Below, in pieces: positions 8,808-17,574 of a DNA stretch of 64,000 bases. The translations under genes were made by a program, and so were the position numbers. How positions within the stretch are numbered: the stretch's first letter is position 1; the number at the start of each line of letters is the position of its first letter. Below the pieces are notes generated by a model. It was not told the origin of the DNA, made no database searches, and was given only the letters and a program-made list of their open reading frames with translations. Source of the stretch: Sphingomonas sp. CCH21-G11 (GTDB lineage Bacteria; Pseudomonadota; Alphaproteobacteria; Sphingomonadales; Sphingomonadaceae); NCBI RefSeq assembly GCF_001555965.1, contig NZ_LSHX01000002.1, forward strand, positions 28,526-92,525, read 5' to 3'.

Positions 8808-9614
8808 ATGGCGACGAAAACCGCACCGGACGACGCGGCCATGGCGGGTTCCGATGTAACCGCTTCCCCCCACGCACACGAACCGGGGCCCATGCGCGTA
8901 TCCGTCTATCGCCACCGCCTCGCCACGCGTCTGTGGCACTGGATCAATGCGGTGACGATCTTCGTGATGATCGGCACCGGGCTGATGATTCTCAATGCCC
9001 ATCCCCAGCTGTACTGGGGCCAATATGGCGCCAATCTCGACACGCCGTGGTTCCGCGTCGGCGACTGGTTCGCCGGCGGGCGCTTTCCCGGCTGGCTGAC
9101 CATACCGTCCACCTACAATCTGGCGCTTGCGCGGCGCTGGCATCTCAGCTTCGCGCTGATCCTCGGCTTCGGGCTGCTGATCTTCATGGTCGCCAGCCTG
9201 CTCAACCGGCATTTCCAGCGCGACATGCGGATCCGCGCGCGCGAACTGACGCCGGGTCATTTGTGGGCCGACATCAAGGAACACTGGGCGTTCCGCTTTC
9301 ACGACCCCGCCAATCCGGCGGCGTTCAACGTGCTGCAGAAAATTGCCTATGCCGTCGCGATCTTCGTCCTGATCCCGCTGGTCATCTTCACCGGGCTCGC
9401 CATGTCGCCGGGGATGAACGCGGCATGGCCCTGGCTCGTCGACCTGTTCGGCGGCCGGCAATCGGCGCGGTCGCTTCATTTCATCGCGATGCTCGGCATT
9501 ATCGGCTTCATCATCGTGCATCTGGCGCTGGTCATTCTGGCGGGCGCGTTCAACGAAGTGCGGTCGATGATCACCGGCCGGCTGCATATCGCGCATGAGG
9601 AGCCGCAGGCATGA
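8808..9614 (+). CDS. Cytochrome b561-type membrane subunit
   Basis: The 268-residue protein begins at the ATG at 8808 behind GGAGGG. It matches the b-type cytochrome (Ni-hydrogenase/formate dehydrogenase gamma) fold, with membrane helices carrying histidines at YRHRLATRLWHWIN, RRWHLSFALILG, RSLHFIAMLG and FIIVHLALVI, suited to two heme b groups. It probably passes electrons between quinone and the periplasmic molybdoenzyme encoded next, with which it overlaps by 4 bp (ATGA). The N-terminal 35 residues are polar and cytoplasmic. Heme count and electron direction are inferred. Confidence 0.9.
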   Translation: MATKTAPDDAAMAGSDVTASPHAHEPGPMRVSVYRHRLATRLWHWINAVTIFVMIGTGLMILNAHPQLYWGQYGANLDTPWFRVGDWFAGGRFPGWLTIPSTYNLALARRWHLSFALILGFGLLIFMVASLLNRHFQRDMRIRARELTPGHLWADIKEHWAFRFHDPANPAAFNVLQKIAYAVAIFVLIPLVIFTGLAMSPGMNAAWPWLVDLFGGRQSARSLHFIAMLGIIGFIIVHLALVILAGAFNEVRSMITGRLHIAHEEPQA

Positions 9615-10378
9615 GCCGTATCCTGACCCGCCGCACCATGCTGACCGGCTTTGCCACCGGCGCGGGTGCGCTGCTTGCCGGCTGCGACGCGCTCGGCAAC
9701 AATCCCGCGTTCCGCGACCTGTTGTTCGAGGGCGAGGATGCGCATTTCCGTATCCAGCGTTCGCTGACCGCGCGCAACGCGCTGGCCAAGGAATTCCGCC
9801 CGGAACAGATGTCGCCGGTGTTCCGTGCCAACGGAACGCGCAACCCCAATACCGATGCCTATAATGCCCATGTCGCCGGCAACTTCGCCGACTGGCGGGT
9901 GCGCGTCGACGGGCTGGTCAACCGTCCGCTGGCGCTCAGCATGGCCCAGCTGCGCCAGATGCCGTCGCGCACCCAGATCACCCGGCACGATTGCGTCGAG
10001 GGGTGGAGCGCGATCGGCAAATGGCATGGCGCAAAGCTGGGGCCGATCCTGCAGGCCGCGGGGCTGAAGGACAGCGCGCGCTACCTCGTCTTCCATTGCG
10101 CCGACCTATACGGCGCATCGCGGCGACCCTATTATGAATCGATCGACTTGGTCGATGCCTTCCACCCCCAGACGATCCTGGCCTGGGCGCTCAACGACCA
10201 TCTCCTGGGCGTGCCCAACGGCGCGCCCGTGCGCCTGCGCGTCGAGCGCCAGCTCGGCTACAAGCAGGCCAAATATATCGAGCGGATCGAGGCCGTGTCC
10301 TCGCTTTCGGGCATCTATCGCGGCAAGGGCGGCTATTGGGAAGATGCCGCCGGCTATGAATGGTATGGCGGCATTTGA
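9611..10378 (+). CDS. Molybdopterin-dependent oxidoreductase (sulfite oxidase family), Tat-exported
   Basis: This 255-residue protein has a twin-arginine leader (R7-R8 in LTRRTMLTGF) followed by a lipobox-like LLAGC with C25, so it may be a Tat-exported lipoprotein. The sulfite-oxidase molybdopterin fold is shown by TRHDCVEGWSAIGKWHG with Cys128 as the likely molybdenum ligand, and later by the GVPNGAPVRLRVERQLGYK region. Family members oxidise sulfite or reduce S- or N-oxides such as methionine sulfoxide (MsrP/YedY). Its ATGA overlap with the cytochrome b gene implies a two-subunit membrane complex. The substrate cannot be determined; the upstream TSUP gene makes sulfite one possibility. Confidence 0.9.
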   Translation: MSRILTRRTMLTGFATGAGALLAGCDALGNNPAFRDLLFEGEDAHFRIQRSLTARNALAKEFRPEQMSPVFRANGTRNPNTDAYNAHVAGNFADWRVRVDGLVNRPLALSMAQLRQMPSRTQITRHDCVEGWSAIGKWHGAKLGPILQAAGLKDSARYLVFHCADLYGASRRPYYESIDLVDAFHPQTILAWALNDHLLGVPNGAPVRLRVERQLGYKQAKYIERIEAVSSLSGIYRGKGGYWEDAAGYEWYGGI

Positions 10379-10426
10379 GAAAGCTTGCGCTGGCGCAACG
10401 GAATTGGACAGGTTAGCACCCCCGGC

Positions 10427-11659
10427 ATGGCACTGATCGATTTGTTTTTCGCCCGCGCGGTCAAGCGCGGCGAACTGACCGTCATCTATCCCGGCGGCAA
10501 GACCAAGAAGTTCGGCACGCCCGACCCGGAACTGGGCGCAGTGACGATCCGCTTCGCCGACAAGGGCGTCGCCGGCGCGATCGTGCGCGATCCCAGCCTG
10601 GGATCGTCCGAAGCGTTCATGGACGGACGGCTGATCATCGAACAGGGCGACATCATGGCGCTCCTGAATCTGGTCAGCGCAAACAATCCGTGGGAGGACG
10701 GCCGCGTCGTGCTGCGCCCCGGCGCGATCAGCCAGGCGCGCGCGAACATCGTCCGCCGGCTCGACCGGATCAACTGGGAACGCCGCTCGAAGCGCAACGT
10801 CGCGCATCACTACGACCTGTCCGACCGGCTCTACGACCTCTTCCTCGACGCCGACCGCCAGTATAGCTGCGCCTACTACACCGATCCGGCCAACAGCCTC
10901 GAACAGGCGCAATCGGACAAGAAGGCGCATATCGCGGCCAAGCTGGCGCTCGAGCCGGGCATGCGCGTGCTCGACATCGGCTGCGGCTGGGGCGGCATGG
11001 CGCTCTATCTCAATGCCAAGACGGGCGCGCGCGTCCACGGCATCACCCTCTCGGAAGAACAGCTCAAGGTCGCACAGCGCCGCGCCTCCGAAGCCGGGGT
11101 GGCCGACCAGGTGACGTTCGAGCTGATCGACTATCGCGCGGTCGCCGGGCCCTTCGACCGCATCGTCTCGGTCGGCATGTTCGAACATGTCGGCCCGCCG
11201 CATTACCGGACCTTCTTCAACAAGTGCCGCGAACTGCTGACGCCGGATGGCGTGATGCTCCTCCACACCATCGGCCGCCTCGACGGCCCCGGCGTCACCG
11301 ACCATTTCACCGCGAAGTACATCTTTCCCGGCGGCTACATCCCGGCCCTGTCCGAAATCGTCCGTGCGAACGAGGACAACCGCATGTTCACGACGGATAT
11401 CGAGGTGCTGCGCCTCCATTACGCGCATACCCTCCAGGCCTGGTATGATCGCGTCGCCGCCGCCAAGGACCAGATCATCGCGCTCTATGACGAGCGTTTC
11501 CTGCGCATGTGGCAATATTATCTGGCGGGCTCGTGCGTCAGCTTCCGCCACGGCCGCATCGTCAACTACCAGCTGCAATATTCGCGCTCGCGCACCGCAT
11601 TGCCGCTGACCCGCGATTACATGATCGAAGCCGAGCAGCGTTACCGCGCGGGGAATTGA
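10427..11659 (+). CDS. cfa: Cyclopropane-fatty-acyl-phospholipid synthase family methyltransferase
   Basis: The 410-residue product uses S-adenosylmethionine to methylenate unsaturated acyl chains of membrane phospholipids. The ATG at 10427 gives MALIDLFFARAVKRG; the further upstream frame is not family-like. The N-terminal lipid-binding domain covers about residues 1-120. The SAM motif is VLDIGCGWGGMALYL, and active-site motifs MFEHVGPPHY, LHTIGR and KYIFPGGYIP follow. The terminal helix region (QYYLAGSCVSFRHG) is also typical. It is convergent with smc. A related methyltransferase acting on another lipid cannot be excluded. Confidence 0.93.
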   Translation: MALIDLFFARAVKRGELTVIYPGGKTKKFGTPDPELGAVTIRFADKGVAGAIVRDPSLGSSEAFMDGRLIIEQGDIMALLNLVSANNPWEDGRVVLRPGAISQARANIVRRLDRINWERRSKRNVAHHYDLSDRLYDLFLDADRQYSCAYYTDPANSLEQAQSDKKAHIAAKLALEPGMRVLDIGCGWGGMALYLNAKTGARVHGITLSEEQLKVAQRRASEAGVADQVTFELIDYRAVAGPFDRIVSVGMFEHVGPPHYRTFFNKCRELLTPDGVMLLHTIGRLDGPGVTDHFTAKYIFPGGYIPALSEIVRANEDNRMFTTDIEVLRLHYAHTLQAWYDRVAAAKDQIIALYDERFLRMWQYYLAGSCVSFRHGRIVNYQLQYSRSRTALPLTRDYMIEAEQRYRAGN

Positions 11660-11715
11660 CGCGGGCGCGCCCCAGCGTCCCTGCCCAGTCCCTCGATCGT
11701 CACCCCGGCCGCGTG

Positions 11716-11808
11716 CCAGGGTCCACCGTGCCGCTCGTGAAACGCACGTCGTTCCGGGTAACCGCCCCGGCACGGCGGGTGGCTGCACCCGGATGAAAGC
11801 CACCCTGG
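11716..11808. repeat. Nested imperfect inverted repeat between cfa and smc
   Basis: CCAGGGT (11716-11722) pairs with ACCCTGG (11802-11808), and inside it CCGTGCCG (11726-11733) pairs with CGGCACGG (11768-11775). The element fills the 182-bp gap between the convergent cfa and smc genes, begins near CGTCACCCCGGC at about 11700, and may act as a bidirectional transcript-end structure. Confidence 0.6.
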
Positions 11809-11841
11809 CGGGCTGGCGCGTCGAACCCAGCCGACTCGCGC

Positions 11842-14800
11842 CTACTCCGCCGCCAGCAGCGTCTCCGCACCGCCCAGATCGACCGACACCAGCCGGCTGA
11901 CGCCGCGCTCGACCATCGTCACGCCGAACAGGCGATGCATCCGGCTCATCGTCGCGGCATTGTGGGTGACGATCAGGTAACGGGTGCGCGTGACCGCCAC
12001 CATATGGTCGAGCAGGTCGCAGAAACGGTCGATATTGGCGTCGTCGAGTGGCGCGTCGACCTCGTCGAGCACACAGATCGGCGCCGGGTTGGTCAGGAAC
12101 AGCGCAAAGATCAGCGCCACCGCGGTCAGCGCCTGTTCGCCGCCGGACAACAGCGTCAGCGACTGCAGCTTCTTGCCCGGCGGTTGCGCCATGATCTCCA
12201 GCCCCGCCTCGAGCGGGTCGTCGGCGTCGATCAGCGCCAGGTGCGCCGCCCCGCCGCCGAACAGCGTCGCGTACAGCCGCTCGAAATGCCCGTTGACCGC
12301 CTCGAACGCCGCCAGCAGCCGCTGGCGCCCCTCACGGTTCAGGGTGCCGATCGACCCGCGCAGCCGGTTGACCGCCTGGGTCAGCTCCGCCTGCTCGTGT
12401 GCCTGGCTGGTCCGGGCTTCCTCCAGCTCGATGAGCTCGCGCTCGGCAACCAGATTGACCGGGCCGATCCGCTCGCGCTCGGCCACCAGCCGTTCGTGCC
12501 GCGACGACTCGTCGCCCGGTGTGCGTACCGTGTCCGCCGCGAAGCCGACGCGTTCGGGCAGCAGCGGCGGCGGACATTCGAAGCGTTCGCCCGACAGCCG
12601 ACCCATCTCGACGCGGCGCAGTTCCTGGTTCTCGGCGCGCGTCACTGCGCCCGCCCGCGCCTCGCGCGCCTGGGATGCGGCCTCGGCCGCGGCGCGCAGC
12701 GCGGTCTCGGCGCGCCGCACATCGGCGTCGGCCACCGCTTCGGCGGCGCGGGCCGCGTCGGCGGCGTCGATCGCGGCGCGCGCCTGTGCCTCCGCCGTCG
12801 CCAGCGCCTGCTCGAGCTGGTCGGGCCGTGTCGCCAGGCTTGCCTCGGCATCGGTCAGCGCGGCGGCGCGCCGGTCGATCTCGGCGATCCGCCGCGCCGC
12901 TTCGCCCGCACGCTGGTTCCAGCCGCGCTGTTCGGCCTGCGCGGCGGCCAGCCGTTCGCGATCGCGGGCAATCGCGGCGTCGGCAGCCGCGCGCTCGGCG
13001 CGGGCGGCGGCAACCGCGCCGCGCCGCGCCTGCGCCTGGCCGGTCAGCGCGTCGACCTGTGCCGCCGCGTCGCGACCATCGGGAAGCCCGGCGACCTGTT
13101 CGACGGCACGCGCATGCTCGGCGCGCGCATCTTCCAGTTCGGTCGTCGCGCGCGCCTGCCGTGCCGACAGGTCGACCCGCTGTGCCTCGCCGCGCTCGAT
13201 CTGCGCGGCGGCGCGGTCCTCGTCACGGGCGGCCGCGCGCGCAGCGGTTTCGGCGGCGTCGATTGCGCGGCGCGCCTCGGCAATGTCCTGACGCGCGCGT
13301 GCCAATTCGATGTCCGCTGTGCCGAGTGCCGCCGCCGCCTGTGCGACCGCGTCCGCGAGGTCCGGCCGCCCGGCCTCGATCGCGCGCAGCCGGTTGGCGC
13401 GTTCGAGCCGCTCGGCCGCCGCCGCACTGCTCGCGCGCGCGACATAACCGTCCCAGCGCCGCAATACGCCGTCGGGCGTGACGAGACGCTGGCCGGGGGC
13501 AAGGGGCTGGCCGACATCGCCGGGGGCGACGAAGATCTGCGCCAGCCGCCGGGCCAATGCCGCCGGTGCCTCGACATGCGCGGACAGCGGGGCGGTGCCC
13601 GGCGGCTGGCGCAGATCCGCCGGATCCAGCCCGGCATCCAGGTCGTCGCCCAGTGCTGCTGCCAGCGCGCGCTCGAACCCCGCCTCGGCGCGCACGCGAT
13701 CGATCAGGCGGTCGCGGTCCCCCGTCGCCAGATCGCGGCGCAGCGCGGCGGCCTCGCCATCGGCGGCGGCGAGCTGTGCGGCGGCGGCGGCCTGAGCGGC
13801 CTGCGCGCGTTGCCGCGCATCGGTGGCGGCCTGTTCGCGGGTTTGGGCGTCGTCCAGCTGCCGGGCGGCGGCGTCCCCCGATTGCGCCGCGTTCGCCCGC
13901 GCGGTGCGTGCCGCGTCGCGCGCCTCGACCATCGGTTCGGCGGCGGGCAGCGCGCGGCGTTCGGCGTCGATCCGCTGCACCTCGCGCTCGGCCCGCTCGA
14001 CCCGCGCGCGTGCGGCGGCGCGCGCGGCTTCGGCGACACGAATCTCCGCGGCATCGCGGGCCTGTGCCGCCAGCGCCTGGGCCAGCGCCACTTCGGCGTC
14101 GCGCGCCTCGCGCTCGGCGACGCCCAGCGCCGCGTCGATCAGCGGCAGGCCGCCGGTCGATTGCTTCAGCCGCGCGTCGATCTCCTTCGCCTCGCCACCC
14201 AGCCGCGCGATCGCCTCGGCGGCGTCGCTGGCCAGCGATCCTTCGCGCGCCCGGTCCTCGGCCAGCCGTTCGCGCGCCGCGGCGGCTTCGGCGATCCGGC
14301 GCGCGACATCGGCCTGCTCGGCGCGCAGCGTGTCGAGCCGGTGGCGCGCCTCCGTCGCGGCGTCGTGCGCGCTCAGCGCCGCGGCGCGCAGGCGGGCCAG
14401 TGCCGCCACGGCGGCAAGCTGGGCGGCCTCGCAGTCGTTGAGCGCCGCCTGACGCTGCGCGACCTGCGCTTCGGCGGCGGCGGCTTCGGCCTTGGCGGCG
14501 TCGGCCGCGCGCGCGGCATCGCGCCAGCGGGCGAAGATCATCCGCGCCTCCGCGATCCGGATGTCGTCGGACAGCGCGCGATAACGCTCGGCCTGCCGCG
14601 CCTGGCGCTTGAGCGCGGCGATGCGCGCGTCCTGGTCGGCGATCACCTCGCCCAGCCGCGCCAGATTGGCCTCGGTCGCGCGCAGGCGCTGTTCGGCGTC
14701 GCGGCGGCGGACGTGCAGGCCGGAAATGCCGGCGGCTTCCTCCAGCATCTGGCGGCGTTCGGCGGGCTTGGCGGCGATCACCGCGCCGATCCGCCCCTGG

Positions 14801-15225
14801 CTGACCAGCGCGGGCGAATGCGCGCCGGTCGCGGCGTCGGCGAACAGCAGCGCGACGTCCTTCGCGCGCACGTCGCGGCCGTTGATGCGATAGGCCGATC
14901 CGGTGCCGCGTTCGATGCGGCGGACGACCTCGGTCTCGCCCGTGCCCGTGCCGTCGGCATCGCCTTCGCTTTCGACCAGCATCGATACTTCGGCGAAGCT
15001 GCGGGCGGGCCGCGTCGCGGTGCCGGCAAAGATCACGTCGTCCATGCCCGATCCGCGCAGCGACCGGGCGCTGTTCTCGCCCATCGTCCAGCGCAGCGCC
15101 TCGAGCAGGTTGGACTTGCCGCAGCCATTGGGCCCGACGATCCCGGTCAGCCCCGGCTCGATCCGCAATTCGGCCGGATCGACGAAACTCTTGAACCCCG
15201 ACAGTCTGAGCCGCTTGATCTGCAC
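11842..15225 (-). CDS. smc: Chromosome segregation protein SMC
   Basis: SMC is the condensin ATPase that organises the chromosome with ScpA/ScpB. The chosen GTG start at 15225 gives VQIKRLRLSGFKSFVDPAEL, matching the family start, for 1127 residues; an in-frame TTG at 15279 would add 18 unlike residues. The N-terminal Walker A is GPNGCGKSNLLEAL. A long Ala/Arg/Glu coiled coil surrounds a hinge near LIDRVRAEAGFERALAAALG, and the C-terminal head has LSGGEQALTAVALIF and Walker B ICVLDEVDAPLDD. The coiled coil is extremely alanine and arginine rich, so long open frames occur antisense to it. Confidence 0.96.
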   Translation of the reverse strand: MQIKRLRLSGFKSFVDPAELRIEPGLTGIVGPNGCGKSNLLEALRWTMGENSARSLRGSGMDDVIFAGTATRPARSFAEVSMLVESEGDADGTGTGETEVVRRIERGTGSAYRINGRDVRAKDVALLFADAATGAHSPALVSQGRIGAVIAAKPAERRQMLEEAAGISGLHVRRRDAEQRLRATEANLARLGEVIADQDARIAALKRQARQAERYRALSDDIRIAEARMIFARWRDAARAADAAKAEAAAAEAQVAQRQAALNDCEAAQLAAVAALARLRAAALSAHDAATEARHRLDTLRAEQADVARRIAEAAAARERLAEDRAREGSLASDAAEAIARLGGEAKEIDARLKQSTGGLPLIDAALGVAEREARDAEVALAQALAAQARDAAEIRVAEAARAAARARVERAEREVQRIDAERRALPAAEPMVEARDAARTARANAAQSGDAAARQLDDAQTREQAATDARQRAQAAQAAAAAQLAAADGEAAALRRDLATGDRDRLIDRVRAEAGFERALAAALGDDLDAGLDPADLRQPPGTAPLSAHVEAPAALARRLAQIFVAPGDVGQPLAPGQRLVTPDGVLRRWDGYVARASSAAAAERLERANRLRAIEAGRPDLADAVAQAAAALGTADIELARARQDIAEARRAIDAAETAARAAARDEDRAAAQIERGEAQRVDLSARQARATTELEDARAEHARAVEQVAGLPDGRDAAAQVDALTGQAQARRGAVAAARAERAAADAAIARDRERLAAAQAEQRGWNQRAGEAARRIAEIDRRAAALTDAEASLATRPDQLEQALATAEAQARAAIDAADAARAAEAVADADVRRAETALRAAAEAASQAREARAGAVTRAENQELRRVEMGRLSGERFECPPPLLPERVGFAADTVRTPGDESSRHERLVAERERIGPVNLVAERELIELEEARTSQAHEQAELTQAVNRLRGSIGTLNREGRQRLLAAFEAVNGHFERLYATLFGGGAAHLALIDADDPLEAGLEIMAQPPGKKLQSLTLLSGGEQALTAVALIFALFLTNPAPICVLDEVDAPLDDANIDRFCDLLDHMVAVTRTRYLIVTHNAATMSRMHRLFGVTMVERGVSRLVSVDLGGAETLLAAE

Positions 15226-15393
15226 TGGCCGAACATCACCCCCGGACACCCAAGCTATCGGCTTGGCCGGGGGAAGCAATCGGCTTCTCGCGTCTCAACA
15301 TCCGCGGCGCTTTCGCCTATGGCGCTCGGTGCGCCCGTGGTTGCGGCGCGGCCGGACGGGATCGACCCGCCCCGAGGATGCGGAGCCGAATGG

Positions 15394-15921
15394 ATGCTGG
15401 ACGTCGCTGCCCTGGTCGAATCACCCTGGCCCGATACGCCGGGGGAAGACGGCGACTGGGAGGTGCTGGCCCACACCGCCGCGGTTTCGGCGATCTCGCG
15501 CACGCCCTTTGCCGGATGGACCGGGGGCGACGCGCCGGTGATCGAGCTGGCGGTGCGGCTGACCTCCGACGAAGAGGTCCAGGCGCTCAACCGGCAGTAT
15601 CGGCACAAGGACAAGCCGACCAACGTGCTGTCCTTTCCGATGATCCAGCCCGATCTGCTCGACACCGTCACCGTCAATGCGGGGGATGGCGAGGTCATTC
15701 TGGGCGACATCGTGCTCGCATACGGCGTCTGCACGCGCGAGGCGGCCGAGCGCGGCGTCGCGGTGCGCGACCATGCCGCGCATCTGATTGTCCATGGCTG
15801 CCTCCATCTGCTAGGCTATGACCATATGGGCGAAGCGGAAGCCGGGGCGATGGAAGCGATCGAGCGTGACGTGATGGCGGCGCTTGGCCTGCACGACCCC
15901 TATCCCATCAGCGAGGACTGA
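15394..15921 (+). CDS. ybeY: Endoribonuclease YbeY (16S rRNA maturation)
   Basis: The 175-residue metallo-endoribonuclease acts in 16S rRNA 3' processing and ribosome quality control. The zinc site is H134-G-C-L-H138-L-L-G-Y-D-H144. The upstream family motif LNRQYRHKDKPTNVLSFP is also present. The ATG at 15394 gives MLDVAALVESPW. It is followed after 8 bp by corC, as in the common phoH-ybeY-corC-lnt block; however the gene upstream here is the divergent smc, so phoH is not adjacent. Confidence 0.95.
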   Translation: MLDVAALVESPWPDTPGEDGDWEVLAHTAAVSAISRTPFAGWTGGDAPVIELAVRLTSDEEVQALNRQYRHKDKPTNVLSFPMIQPDLLDTVTVNAGDGEVILGDIVLAYGVCTREAAERGVAVRDHAAHLIVHGCLHLLGYDHMGEAEAGAMEAIERDVMAALGLHDPYPISED

Positions 15922-15929
15922 CCCGATCC

Positions 15930-16853
15930 ATGTCAGAAGGTTCCAGTAGCGGCGCCGGCAACGGCGACTCTAGCAGGCCGCCCGAAAGCGGCGGCATCTG
16001 GCGGGGATTGCGGGCGTTGATCTTCGGCGAGGAATCGGCCGAGACGCTGCGCGACCGGATCGAGGAAGTCATCACCGATCACGAGGAGGAGGAGGGGACG
16101 CCCGTCGCCGGCGACCTTGCCCCGATCGAGCGGCAGATGCTCCGCAACCTGCTGCATTTCGGTGAACGCGACGCCGGCGACGTCGGCGTGCCGCGCGCCG
16201 ACATCATCGCGGTGGAGGCGCAGACCCCGTTCGCCGACCTCGTCCGGATCTTTGCCGAGGCCGGACACAGCCGCCTGCCGGTCTATCGCGAGCGTCTGGA
16301 CCATGTGATCGGGATGATCCACGTCAAGGACGTGTTCGCGATCCTGGCGCGCGGCGAACCGCCGCCGGAGTCGATCACCGTGCTGTTGCGCCAGCCCATT
16401 TACGTGCCCCAGGCGATGGGCGTGCTCGACCTGCTGGCCCAGATGCGCGCCAGCCGCACGCATCTGGCGGTCGTGCTCGACGAATATTCGGGCACCGAAG
16501 GGCTGGTGACGATCGAGGACCTGATCGAGGAAATCGTCGGCGAGATCGAGGACGAGCATGACGAGGCGCCGGAGGCGCTGCTGATCCCGCTCGACGACGG
16601 CAGCTGGGAAGCCGATGCGCGCGCCGAGCTGGAGGATGTCGCCGAAGCGATCGATCCGCGGCTGGCGGAGGTGGAGGAGGATGTCGAAACGCTCGGCGGC
16701 CTCGCCTTCGTGCTCGCCGGACGGGTGCCCAAGGCGGGGGAGCAGCTGGTCCATGACAGCGGCTGGAAACTGGAGATCGTCGCCGCCGACGGGCGCAGGG
16801 TCCAGCGCCTCAGGCTCCATCCCGGACCCGGGAATTACGACGCCGCGAAATAG
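15930..16853 (+). CDS. corC: Hemolysin-family CBS-domain protein (CorC type)
   Basis: This 307-residue cytoplasmic protein has two CBS domains (about residues 85-205, starting VPRADIIAVEAQTPFADLVR and containing GHSRLPVYRERLDHVIG) and a C-terminal CorC_HlyC transporter-associated domain (about 215-300). The linker VTIEDLIEEIVGEIEDEHD is typical. CorC-like proteins are linked to magnesium/cobalt efflux and bind nucleotides through the CBS pair. It lacks the N-terminal membrane domain of the longer DUF21 paralogues. It follows ybeY by 8 bp and is probably co-transcribed. The N-terminal 20 residues are Ser/Gly rich. Confidence 0.93.
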   Translation: MSEGSSSGAGNGDSSRPPESGGIWRGLRALIFGEESAETLRDRIEEVITDHEEEEGTPVAGDLAPIERQMLRNLLHFGERDAGDVGVPRADIIAVEAQTPFADLVRIFAEAGHSRLPVYRERLDHVIGMIHVKDVFAILARGEPPPESITVLLRQPIYVPQAMGVLDLLAQMRASRTHLAVVLDEYSGTEGLVTIEDLIEEIVGEIEDEHDEAPEALLIPLDDGSWEADARAELEDVAEAIDPRLAEVEEDVETLGGLAFVLAGRVPKAGEQLVHDSGWKLEIVAADGRRVQRLRLHPGPGNYDAAK

Positions 16854-16859
16854 CCCGCG

Positions 16860-17198
16860 TCAGGGGCGGTGCGCGGCGACGATCCGGTCCAGCACCGATT
16901 GATGCAGCGGCGTGTTGAACGACAGGCCGATATGCGTGGCGGTCCGCCAGCGCACGCGCGCGCCGATCGGGGCGAGTTCGGGAATCTTCAGCACCACGAC
17001 CATGCCGACGGTCGCGCCGAACGGCCAGTCGATCCGGCACCCGCGACTCGACAGGTCGACCAGCGTCGCCGGGCGGCGTCCGATCGTCGAATTGGCCACG
17101 CCGCCTTCGATGGCGACCGGAACGCGCAACTGGGAACGCGACTCGCCATGGATTTCGTCATGATGTTCAAATGGATCGCTCATTCCCGTATCTTCCAT
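16860..17198 (-). CDS. PilZ domain protein
   Basis: A 112-residue protein with a single PilZ domain. The c-di-GMP-binding elements are recognisable as basic residues near ESRSQLRVPVAIEG and the DLSSRGCRIDW segment, which corresponds to the D/N-x-S-x-x-G motif. The first strand lacks a perfect R-x-x-x-R, so nucleotide binding is uncertain. It ends 6 bp from the convergent corC gene. An alternative start at Met6 (MSDPFEHHDE) is equally possible. It may act as a small c-di-GMP receptor for motility or envelope functions; no partner is encoded nearby. Confidence 0.85.
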   Translation of the reverse strand: MEDTGMSDPFEHHDEIHGESRSQLRVPVAIEGGVANSTIGRRPATLVDLSSRGCRIDWPFGATVGMVVVLKIPELAPIGARVRWRTATHIGLSFNTPLHQSVLDRIVAAHRP

Positions 17199-17432
17199 GC
17201 GTCCGCGGACTCGATCCCCCGATTAGGGTCCCCGCGGCGGTGACGCAAACCGCCCCAAGCTTATCACCCGGTGAATAAGCGGCGTAATCGATCAGTGTGT
17301 GCAAACTAATCCGTTTTATCGATCACTCGGTTTTTGGCATTGGGCGGTCACGCGATCGCATGCTGCTTTCCCCTCCACGCAGCGTGCGGGCGCCCATTGG
17401 CGTGTTTCCCCCTTTCACGCCAGTTCCCCAAA

Positions 17433-17493
17433 CCACTTGGCTAACCCTCAGCCAGGTGGCCGAGGTCGCCGGCGCATCCGCGCCGGCGGCCTC
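17433..17493. repeat. Two consecutive hairpins in the leader before the sugar dehydrogenase gene
   Basis: The 376-bp gap between the PilZ gene and the dehydrogenase gene holds two adjoining stem-loops. The first is CCACTTGGCT-AACCCTC-AGCCAGGTGG at 17433-17459 (9 of 10 pairs). The second is GAGGTCGCCGGCGC-ATCC-GCGCCGGCGGCCTC at 17462-17493 (13 of 14 pairs). The start codon is 82 bases downstream. Upstream, 17199-17430 contains an AT-richer stretch near 17260-17340 that may carry the promoters of both divergent genes. A mobile intergenic repeat or a structured 5' leader are both possible. Confidence 0.6.
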
Positions 17494-17574
17494 TCCCGGA
17501 GAGGGGGCCTTCCCGACCATTTCATCGTCACGATGCGTTGCGCTCGGCCGGTGGCACCGCCTATGTCTGCGCGC

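Noticed and set aside
11935..15393. Very long open frame on the plus strand opposite smc
   Set aside because: Its product is low-complexity Arg/Gly/Ala/Gln and it lies antisense to the clear SMC coiled coil. It only becomes a real gene at its end, where ybeY begins at 15394.
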